6,186 nucleotides of DNA from NCBI GenBank assembly GCA_013698215.1, contig JACCVJ010000573.1, forward strand, positions 1 to 6,186. Direction: 5' to 3'. The position numbers and the translations under genes were made by a program. The stretch is from Tatlockia sp. (GTDB lineage: Bacteria > Cyanobacteriota > Cyanobacteriia > Cyanobacteriales > Chroococcidiopsidaceae). The notes under the pieces were generated by a model. The model was not told the DNA's origin, searched no databases, and saw only the letters and a list, made by a program, of their open reading frames with translations. Position 1 is the first letter of the stretch; every line of letters starts with the position of its first letter. Below, piece after piece: positions 1 through 4,759 of the stretch.

Positions 1-1050
1 TGCGATCGCATCTAAGTTTTTTGTCTGCAATTTCTGCAATGCTGGGGTGATAATATCCCCCGTCTGAGCAGCAAAACCTATCAAACGTTGATGAGGCTGT
101 TTTAAGCGCCCTAATTGAGCCACAATATCCCCAACCGATTCTAAAGGTAAGCTTTGAGGTAGGGATTTTTTGGGCAACTTGACGCTGCTGTAAATAGCTG
201 GCTTTACATCTGCCACCGCCGCCGCCATTATTGTAATATCAGCATTAGTAAAGTTATTTAACATAGCTTGACGCATTTGGTCAGCGCTGACAACCCCAAT
301 AGCCTGTACTCCTAAAGGTATAGCGCCGCTAAGGGGGGCGTGAACTAAAGTAACAATTGCTCCTCTATTTAAGGCTGCTTGGGCTAAAGCTAAACCCATT
401 TTGCCTGTAGAAGGATTGCCAATAAACCGCACAGGATCTAAGTACTCTCTCGTTCCACCCGCACTAATTAATACACACTTACCAAGTAAATCTCGCTGTC
501 CTTTGGCGTATAAAAGCGATCGCAAATTATTAAAAATCTCCCCAGGTTCTGCCATGCGCCCCGCTCCCACGCGATCGCAAGCTAGTAACCCATCCCCCGT
601 TTGCATACCATAATATCGCTTATCTGTCAATAGTTGCTGCCAGTTGCGCTGTACTGATAATTGCTGCCACATCTCGGTATTCATGGCAGGAGCGAGTAAA
701 ATCGGACAATTAGAAGCTAAAACAGTGTTAGTTAGCAGATTATCTGCCATACCGTGAGCTAGTTTAGCAAGAGTATTTGCTGTCAAAGGCGCAATAACTA
801 AAATTTCTGCCCATTCGCCCAAATCTATATGTAGGGGGCGATTATAAATTGGTTGCCAAAAATCTTTATCGGTGTAAGCTAGATGACGAGCCAGAGTAGC
901 TAAAGTTAAAGGCGTGATAAATTCTTGGGCGGAATCCGTGAGAATTACCCGAACTTCCGCTCCAGCTTTAAATAACGTTGATACAAGTTCGCAAACTTTG
1001 TAAGCCGCAATACCGCCGCCTACGCCAACTAAAATTTTCCTACCGAGCAT
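1..1050 (-). CDS. coaBC: Bifunctional phosphopantothenoylcysteine decarboxylase / phosphopantothenate-cysteine ligase (3' end missing)
   Basis: This enzyme carries out two cytosolic steps of coenzyme A synthesis. The CoaB half joins 4'-phosphopantothenate to cysteine using CTP, and the flavin-dependent CoaC half decarboxylates the product to 4'-phosphopantetheine. I translated 350 uninterrupted codons from the ATG at 1050; the family is about 400 residues, so roughly 50 are cut off at the window edge. The CoaC domain (about 1-180) shows the FMN-binding GGGIAAYK (11-18), His74 in HIDL, PAMN (121-124) and the catalytic Cys158 followed by GAGRMAEP. CoaB begins near 193 with SAGGTREYLDPVRFI and continues with GNPSTGKMG (Asn212), AAAVADVKP, Lys291 and GFAAQT (325-330). 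The first Gly of GGGIAAYK is Ser in E. coli, a mild change. The start directly abuts the stop of the DUF2555 gene. Family and domain order are certain; only the C-terminus is unseen. Confidence 0.97.
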   Translation of the reverse strand, partial: MLGRKILVGVGGGIAAYKVCELVSTLFKAGAEVRVILTDSAQEFITPLTLATLARHLAYTDKDFWQPIYNRPLHIDLGEWAEILVIAPLTANTLAKLAHGMADNLLTNTVLASNCPILLAPAMNTEMWQQLSVQRNWQQLLTDKRYYGMQTGDGLLACDRVGAGRMAEPGEIFNNLRSLLYAKGQRDLLGKCVLISAGGTREYLDPVRFIGNPSTGKMGLALAQAALNRGAIVTLVHAPLSGAIPLGVQAIGVVSADQMRQAMLNNFTNADITIMAAAVADVKPAIYSSVKLPKKSLPQSLPLESVGDIVAQLGRLKQPHQRLIGFAAQTGDIITPALQKLQTKNLDAIA

Positions 1051-1266
1051 TTACAACTCGTCGCAAGGATCTAAGTCTAATAAATAAACAAAAGACTCTA
1101 CCAATTCTGGACGATGAAAAGCGATCGCTCTGAGTAAATGCCAATCGTTTAATCCGTCAAAAGCATTGGTATAGTTATCTTGCTCTAGACGCAAAGCTAG
1201 GTCTTCCACTTCCTGTGCAGACATGATGGAAATATCTTGTTTGGAAATGCTCAAAGTTTCGATCAT
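1051..1266 (-). CDS. DUF2555 family small cyanobacterial protein
   Basis: This is a 71-residue acidic soluble protein with no signal peptide, membrane segment or cysteine cluster. The core EVEDLALRLEQDNY, then FDGLNDWHLLRAIAFHRPEL and a final VYLLDLDPCDEL match what I recall of the cyanobacterial DUF2555 family (PF10742), whose function is unknown to me. The frame can also open at an ATG at 1287, giving 78 residues. I prefer the ATG at 1266 because a perfect GGAGG lies 8 bases before it, while the upstream ATG has no ribosome-binding site and would translate that GGAGG as codons. The stop TAA (1053-1051) is followed without a gap by the coaBC ATG, so the two are probably one transcript with coupled translation. 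That hints at, but does not prove, a role near CoA metabolism. Reality of the gene is near certain; family name is likely. Confidence 0.88.
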   Translation of the reverse strand: MIETLSISKQDISIMSAQEVEDLALRLEQDNYTNAFDGLNDWHLLRAIAFHRPELVESFVYLLDLDPCDEL

Positions 1267-1274
1267 TACTCGCG

Positions 1275-1279
1275 CCTCC
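1275..1279 (-). promoter_or_regulatory. Shine-Dalgarno site that sets the DUF2555 start
   Basis: On the minus strand the sequence GGAGG is followed by eight bases (CGCGAGTA) and then the ATG at 1266. This is the clearest ribosome-binding site I found in the window, and it selects the second in-frame ATG over the one at 1287. Confidence 0.8.
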
Positions 1280-1302
1280 AGCAACATTTAAGTGCAGTAG
1301 AT

Positions 1303-1318
1303 GTTACATTGCTGTAAC
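1303..1318. repeat. Short inverted repeat GTTAC-N6-GTAAC in the leader of DUF2555-coaBC
   Basis: Two 5-base arms pair perfectly around a 6-base spacer. The element lies between the candidate -10 box (1329-1334) and the DUF2555 start, so it would fall within the first 20 or so transcribed bases. It could be an operator covering the transcription start, a small leader hairpin, or chance. It does not fit the NtcA pattern GTA-N8-TAC. Confidence 0.35.
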
Positions 1319-1328
1319 CACCGTATCT

Positions 1329-1357
1329 ATTCTAGTGGCATAAATGAAATTGTGTAA
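1329..1357 (-). promoter_or_regulatory. Candidate sigma-70-type promoter for DUF2555-coaBC
   Basis: On the minus strand TAGAAT (1334-1329) matches the -10 consensus at five of six positions. Exactly 17 bases upstream is TTACAC (1357-1352), a poor -35 box. Transcription would start near 1322, leaving a leader of about 55 bases before the DUF2555 ATG at 1266. The 115-base gap from the pterin synthase stop supports a separate promoter here. The -10 is plausible; the -35 carries little weight. Confidence 0.45.
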
Positions 1358-1381
1358 TTAAATTGTCACTGTTGTTTATAA

Positions 1382-2248
1382 CTATACCGACGTTAAAACG
1401 GCATCGCTGGCGCTACTAACTTTTGTCTGGGGTTGGTTGGAGTATACTTCACAGGAATTATTGGGGCTTTCAATTAGCTTAATTTTGTGTAATTGCGCGC
1501 CTAATTCCTGGATAGGAAGTCGCAACAAATCTTGAATGCGGACGGCGATATTTTCCGCCGTTGGTACGACATTGGCAAAGTAAGCAATATCTTTATTTAA
1601 AAAAGTATGGTCGAAGGGTTCAATTACTTGCTCGTCGATAACGGATTGCAAAGCGCCTAAGTCAACTAACATCCCTGTTCTAGGGTCAACTTCACCTTTT
1701 ACCGTCACTTCCAAATGATAATTATGTCCGTGACCGTTGGGACGAGCGCATTTACCATAAATTTCGACATTTTCATCATAACTAAGATTGGGATGCGCGA
1801 GACGATGAGCGGCGCTAAAGTGAGTGCTGATAGTTAAATAAGCTTCCATACCGTTTCCTTGATAATCTGCCCAAAGTTGAGGATGTTCAAATAGTTGAAT
1901 ATTGACTAGAGGTAAATGAGACGCTAATTTTTGCCAGATAATCCGGGCAATGTTTTCGGTAGTAGGCAGAGTTTGTTGAAATTCTGACCAAGCATCATTA
2001 AGGTAGGAATAGTCTAAGTAGTCAGTAATTTCGCGCTTAATTACTTGCTTAACCTCCGACAAATTCATCACCATACCGTAGCTGTCTAATTCTCCGGCGA
2101 TCGCGACATACAGTACATAATTATGTCCATGTCCAGGATTGCGGGTACATAATCCAAAGAGTTGATTATTTTCAGCTTCGCTAAGTTCTGGCAACCAATA
2201 GCGATGACTGGCAGAAAATTGAGCGCGGCGATTGACAATACATTGCAT
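1382..2248 (-). CDS. Tandem-duplicated 6-pyruvoyl-tetrahydropterin synthase / QueD fold protein
   Basis: The protein has 288 residues and contains two copies of the T-fold domain that is normally a single unit of 120-145 residues. The family converts 7,8-dihydroneopterin triphosphate to 6-pyruvoyl-tetrahydropterin (biopterin route) or to carboxy-tetrahydropterin (QueD, queuosine route), using zinc. Domain 1 (about 1-133) has His15, His40 and His42 as zinc ligands, Cys34 as nucleophile and Glu121 as the pterin anchor. Domain 2 (about 134-270) has His148, His173, His175, Cys167 and Glu260. The Cys-x5-His-Gly-His spacing resembles eukaryotic PTPS rather than E. coli QueD, which has Cys-x3. Domain 2 keeps the catalytic Asp-His pair in FDHTFLN (213-214); domain 1 reads LDYSYLN, with Tyr80 instead of His. 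Residues 271-288 form a polar tail of no known motif. The ATG at 2248 has no clear ribosome-binding site. Family is sure; which pterin pathway is served is not shown. Confidence 0.93.
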   Translation of the reverse strand: MQCIVNRRAQFSASHRYWLPELSEAENNQLFGLCTRNPGHGHNYVLYVAIAGELDSYGMVMNLSEVKQVIKREITDYLDYSYLNDAWSEFQQTLPTTENIARIIWQKLASHLPLVNIQLFEHPQLWADYQGNGMEAYLTISTHFSAAHRLAHPNLSYDENVEIYGKCARPNGHGHNYHLEVTVKGEVDPRTGMLVDLGALQSVIDEQVIEPFDHTFLNKDIAYFANVVPTAENIAVRIQDLLRLPIQELGAQLHKIKLIESPNNSCEVYSNQPQTKVSSASDAVLTSV

Positions 2249-2277
2249 GAGTATTTAGACGCGGTTTGTAAAAAATC

Positions 2278-2322
2278 TTAACCTACCTTCTTACAGGATA
2301 AAGCAAGTTTTATTTAACCTAC
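2278..2322. repeat. 9-base direct repeat TTAACCTAC upstream of the pterin synthase gene
   Basis: Two exact copies of TTAACCTAC (2278-2286 and 2314-2322, plus-strand reading) lie 36 bases apart in the 91-base gap before the pterin synthase start. Including the preceding base, the copies contain CTTAACCT and TTTAACCT, which resemble half-sites of the cyanobacterial Pho box. Their spacing does not match the 11-base period of known Pho boxes. The remainder of this gap is AT-rich and I could not pick a convincing -10/-35 pair in it. Confidence 0.4.
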
Positions 2323-2335
2323 TGGTTCAAAACCA
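2323..2335 (-). other. Small hairpin just after the J-protein stop codon
   Basis: TGGTT and AACCA arms (5 bp) enclose the loop CAA, beginning four bases after the stop codon of the J-domain gene. The stem is short and no T-run follows on the minus strand, so it is at most a weak terminator or an mRNA 3' stem. The pterin synthase gene may therefore still be reached by read-through. Confidence 0.3.
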
Positions 2336-2339
2336 TAAT

Positions 2340-3023
2340 CTAAGCAAAGTCAGCTAAAGCAGATTGGACATCCTCATGCAAAGTGGCAGCAATCCTAAAC
2401 AATTCTTGCCCCACATGAAGATAGCGCTCGTCGTAGTTGAGGGGAAAATAATTTAACTCATCTAGCCCATCACCTAAATGATTGAGACAGTAGTAAAGAT
2501 GAGCCGCCGCACTAGCTACAATTGGCGGATTAGGCATAGAGCGAAAAATACTTTGGGCTTCAATGAGAAAATCGCGGCAATTTTTAAGATAGTCTTGGAA
2601 TCCTTCTAGCAACTGGTCATCAAAAGGATCTGCCGCCAGTTCGTCTATTTCTTCGTCTAAAGAATTGAGAATGCTATCTAAAAGCCGAGTTACAGGTTGA
2701 TAGACTTGTTGCAGCCACGCTTGTACTTGCTCGTCTGCCGCCCTACCTCGTTTGCGAGAAGTGCGATCGCGCTTTATTGAACTTGCAGGCGGGTTTTGTA
2801 CTTTACTAGCGTTCAATTGGCGATCGTACGATCGCCGATTAGCCGTATCTTTCAAGATTTCGTAAGCCGCATTAATCCGAATAATCTGTTCGCTGTCGCC
2901 CTCAGCCTGATTGCTGTCAGGATGAAATTGCTTAACTAAGCGGCGGTAAGCCTGCTTAATCTCCCCACTTGTGGCATTAGGAAGCACCTGTAGGGTGTGG
3001 TAATAGTTGTTAAAATCTGCCAT
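2340..3023 (-). CDS. J-domain (DnaJ-like) co-chaperone with an uncharacterised C-terminal half
   Basis: This 227-residue cytosolic protein begins with a J domain (about 5-68). It shows YYHTLQVLPNATSGEIKQAYRRL, the essential HPD triad at 34-36 in KQFHPDSN, and the closing INAAYEILKDTANRRSYDR. J domains stimulate the ATPase of Hsp70 (DnaK). The Gly/Phe region, zinc finger and substrate-binding beta domains of true DnaJ are absent. A basic linker (84-94, KRDRTSRKRGR) is followed by a mostly helical, acidic C-terminal half (95-227) with LDEEIDELAADPFDD and a later SAAAHLYYCLNHLGDGLDEL; I recognise no named domain there. Such specialised J proteins usually direct Hsp70 to a particular client, and here the client is unknown. 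The gene starts 61 bases after the cysK stop, with no terminator hairpin seen between, so co-transcription with cysK is possible. The start is the first ATG and leads directly into the J domain; the only upstream help is a weak GGTGAG. Confidence 0.92.
   Translation of the reverse strand: MADFNNYYHTLQVLPNATSGEIKQAYRRLVKQFHPDSNQAEGDSEQIIRINAAYEILKDTANRRSYDRQLNASKVQNPPASSIKRDRTSRKRGRAADEQVQAWLQQVYQPVTRLLDSILNSLDEEIDELAADPFDDQLLEGFQDYLKNCRDFLIEAQSIFRSMPNPPIVASAAAHLYYCLNHLGDGLDELNYFPLNYDERYLHVGQELFRIAATLHEDVQSALADFA
2819..2836. repeat. 18-bp perfect palindrome made of two HIP1-like halves
   Basis: GGCGATCGTACGATCGCC reads identically on both strands. It consists of GGCGATCG and CGATCGCC joined through a central TA, each half being seven-eighths of a HIP1 octamer. 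It lies within the J-domain gene, where it encodes Arg-Arg-Ser-Tyr-Asp-Arg, the conserved end of the J domain, so protein constraint explains part of the pattern. Confidence 0.85.
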
Positions 3024-3083
3024 CTCACCACTTTAGCGCAAGAAAGAAGGCAAGATAATCGAATATATTGCCCTCTAATTTTC

Positions 3084-4055
3084 TTACTCTTTGATCCCGG
3101 AAAACGCTGGAATTCGTGGCTCCATTTCTTGAAACAATGGGGTGCTTAAGTAACGTTCGCCAAAACTAGGTTGAATCATAACGATCAATTTTCCGGCGTT
3201 TTCTTTTCGTTGGGCAACAACGATCGCCGCCCGTAATGCCGCCCCCGATGAAATGCCCGAAAGTAACCCTTCTTCCCGTGCCAAACGCCGACCGTAAGCA
3301 ATCGCCTCATCGTCGCTAACTTTAATTACTTCATCAATCATGTTTACATTCAAAACTTGGGGAATAAAACCCGCACCAATGCCTTGAATTTTGTGTGCGC
3401 CAGGATTGCCTCCCGACAATACCGGGCTATTAAGGGGTTCAACGGCGATCGCTTTAAACCCTGGCTTGAGGGCTTTAATTACCTCTGCAACTCCCGTAAT
3501 CGTTCCCCCAGTGCCGACTCCAGCGACAATCATATCTACTTGTCCGTCGGTATCTTCCCAAATTTCTAGGGCGGTGGTGTCGCGGTGAATTTGGACATTG
3601 GCGGGGTTGCGGAATTGCTGCAACAAGTAAGCGTTTGGTGTGGTGTCTGCGATCGTTTGCGCCCGACGGATTGCCCCGCTCATGCCTTCAATTCCTGGCG
3701 TAAGTTCTAACTCCGCTCCATAAGCCCGCAGCATTGCCCTACGTTCGCCGCTCATGGTATCGGGCATAGTCAAAATTAAGCGATACCCTCTAGCGGCGGC
3801 GGTCATTGCTAGAGCAATTCCTGTATTGCCTGAAGTTGGTTCTACTAATATTGTCTTTCCTGGCGCAATTAGTTTTTCTTGTTCGGCGGCATTAATCATA
3901 CTCACGCCAATTCTATCTTTGACGGAAGCAGAAGGATTCATGCTTTCAAGTTTCACCACAATTTGCGCTACACACCCCTCCGTTTGGGGAATGTGGTTTA
4001 ACTGCACTAAAGGAGTGCGACCGACTAATTCTGTAATATCGCGGGCAATACGCAT
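3084..4055 (-). CDS. cysK: Cysteine synthase A (O-acetylserine sulfhydrylase)
   Basis: The enzyme makes L-cysteine and acetate from O-acetyl-L-serine and sulfide in the cytosol, the last step of assimilatory sulfate reduction, with pyridoxal phosphate (PLP) as cofactor. The 323-residue length is normal for the family. Lys46 in PSASVKDRIG is the PLP Schiff-base lysine; TSGNTG (74-79) binds substrate; GTGGTITG (181-188) holds the PLP phosphate; SGISSGAA (266-273) carries the serine that contacts the PLP ring nitrogen; and PSFGERYLST (296-305) is the usual cysteine synthase signature near the C-terminus. All key residues are present. The start at 4055 gives the typical MRIARDITELVGRTPL opening, although no strong ribosome-binding site precedes it. 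The gene begins 73 bases after the Rrf2 regulator gene on the same strand, which suggests regulation by that protein. From memory, Synechocystis also has cysK (slr1842) next to a porin gene (slr1841). Confidence 0.97.
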   Translation of the reverse strand: MRIARDITELVGRTPLVQLNHIPQTEGCVAQIVVKLESMNPSASVKDRIGVSMINAAEQEKLIAPGKTILVEPTSGNTGIALAMTAAARGYRLILTMPDTMSGERRAMLRAYGAELELTPGIEGMSGAIRRAQTIADTTPNAYLLQQFRNPANVQIHRDTTALEIWEDTDGQVDMIVAGVGTGGTITGVAEVIKALKPGFKAIAVEPLNSPVLSGGNPGAHKIQGIGAGFIPQVLNVNMIDEVIKVSDDEAIAYGRRLAREEGLLSGISSGAALRAAIVVAQRKENAGKLIVMIQPSFGERYLSTPLFQEMEPRIPAFSGIKE

Positions 4056-4097
4056 AGTCTTAGTTAGTTGTGTTTATTGAGTAACGAGCTATTCAAC

Positions 4098-4128
4098 AGT
4101 AGGTTTTAATCTAAAAATTACCCCTACT
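4098..4128. promoter_or_regulatory. 31-bp imperfect inverted repeat between the Rrf2 gene and cysK (candidate operator)
   Basis: Outer arms AGTAGG (4098-4103) and CCTACT (4123-4128) and inner arms TAAT (4107-4110) and ATTA (4117-4120) are arranged almost symmetrically around a 6-base centre. The element starts one base after the Rrf2 stop codon and ends 42 bases before the cysK ATG. Dimeric Rrf2 proteins bind long AT-rich dyads of this size, so it may be the site at which this regulator acts on cysK. The alternative is an mRNA hairpin; a terminator is unlikely because no T-run follows on the minus strand. Confidence 0.45.
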
Positions 4129-4572
4129 TTAGATGTAATACATTAAATTCAATTGCTTTCTAGCCGAGCGTTGATCGCAAAGATCCTGAAGCGTGTAATT
4201 GTGCAAAACTAAGTCCGCCGCTTGCCGTGCTTCATGCCAGATTTCTTGAATTACCGCACTTTCCAACGTTTTGGGATTAGCTTCTTCCTCCGGCGAAGAA
4301 GAGTTTGAGTTTAATCCCTCCAAGCATCCCATCACCTCCAATAGGGTAATTTTCCAAGGTTCTCTTGCCAGGATATAACCACCTTTTGCCCCGCGTTGAC
4401 TTTTTACTATGCCCCCACGCCTTAAGGTTGCTAGTAGCTGTTCTAAGTAGCGATCGGGGATATTTTGTTCGGCGGCAATTTGCCTAATTTGTAGTGGTTC
4501 GCCGCCATCGTAATGACCTGCTAGTTCTAATAAGGCAAGCAAGGCATATTCAGATTTACAAGAGATTTCCAC
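4129..4572 (-). CDS. Rrf2-family transcriptional regulator lacking the IscR iron-sulfur cysteines
   Basis: This is a 147-residue DNA-binding protein. Numbered from the GTG, it has an N-terminal helix SCKSEYALLALLELA, the helix-turn-helix region IRQIAAEQNIPDRYLEQLLATLRRGG (29-54) and the wing SQRGAKGGYIL (58-68), all typical of Rrf2 proteins. Cysteines occur only at 5, 83 and 132. The loop that in IscR holds three cluster ligands is instead Ser/Glu-rich (NSNSSSPEEEANPK), so an IscR-type [2Fe-2S] cluster is unlikely. Cluster-free members include Bacillus CymR, which represses cysteine-metabolism genes together with CysK. The position directly upstream of cysK makes a similar role plausible. No ATG is available in frame between the upstream stop (4632-4630) and the conserved core. 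TTG at 4578 and GTG at 4572 are the candidates, and I chose GTG because relatives begin Met-Glu-x-Ser just before this helix. Ribosome-binding site evidence does not decide between them. Confidence 0.93.
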   Translation of the reverse strand: MEISCKSEYALLALLELAGHYDGGEPLQIRQIAAEQNIPDRYLEQLLATLRRGGIVKSQRGAKGGYILAREPWKITLLEVMGCLEGLNSNSSSPEEEANPKTLESAVIQEIWHEARQAADLVLHNYTLQDLCDQRSARKQLNLMYYI

Positions 4573-4623
4573 AGGCAAAAATGAGCGCGAAAGATAATTA
4601 AATTTGTTATCGGCTTCACTCTC

Positions 4624-4629
4624 ATTATA
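4624..4629 (-). promoter_or_regulatory. Promoter -10 box of the Rrf2 gene
   Basis: On the minus strand a perfect TATAAT lies 51 bases before the proposed GTG start, giving a leader of about 45 bases. No good TTGACA-like -35 box sits 16-18 bases upstream (the region reads CAAACCCC), which is common at regulated promoters that need an activator. It lies downstream of the porin terminator, so the Rrf2 gene would begin a new transcription unit. Confidence 0.6.
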
Positions 4630-4653
4630 CTACGGTTCACCACTGGGGTTTGA

Positions 4654-4664
4654 TAGTTTAACTA
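4654..4664. repeat. 11-bp palindrome TAGTT-T-AACTA near position -42 of the Rrf2 promoter
   Basis: Two perfect 5-base arms flank one central base. The centre is about 32 bases upstream of the middle of the TATAAT box, a usual place for an activator or autoregulatory site. The cysK leader contains AACTAACTAAG shortly before its ATG, which shares the AACTA half. This could mean a shared regulator, or only AT-rich coincidence. Confidence 0.35.
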
Positions 4665-4699
4665 AAAGTAGCAATTTTTTCTTGGTGTAGCTTTGCGGT

Positions 4700-4733
4700 A
4701 CAAAAGAAAAACCCCGCCTAGTTGCGGGGTTTT
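4700..4733 (-). terminator. Rho-independent terminator of the porin gene
   Basis: A perfect 10-bp stem (4708-4717 AAAACCCCGC pairing with 4724-4733 GCGGGGTTTT) encloses a 6-base loop. On the minus strand it is followed by a T-rich tail, TTTTTCTTTT, overlapping the end of the stem. It lies 26 bases past the porin stop codon. On the plus strand only four Ts follow, so it should act mainly on the porin transcript and isolate it from the Rrf2-cysK unit. Confidence 0.92.
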
Positions 4734-4759
4734 GAGCATTCAAGTAAACTTTACCTGGT

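Noticed and set aside
401..613. Plus-strand open frame of 70 codons
   Set aside because: It is antisense to the CoaBC coding frame, which is intact through this segment including the catalytic Cys158.
1..1050. Frameshift or broken coaBC at the window edge
   Set aside because: All 350 codons read through without a stop and the motifs of both domains are in order; the gene is only cut by the window.
1303..1318. NtcA binding site
   Set aside because: GTTAC-N6-GTAAC does not provide GTA-N8-TAC.
3391..4080. Plus-strand open frames opposite cysK (65-108 codons)
   Set aside because: They lie wholly or mainly antisense to a complete cysK with every family motif, show no family resemblance and have no ribosome-binding site.
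4129..4572. IscR-like Fe-S sensing by the Rrf2 protein
   Set aside because: The expected cluster-ligand loop contains no cysteine; the three cysteines present are far apart in the chain.
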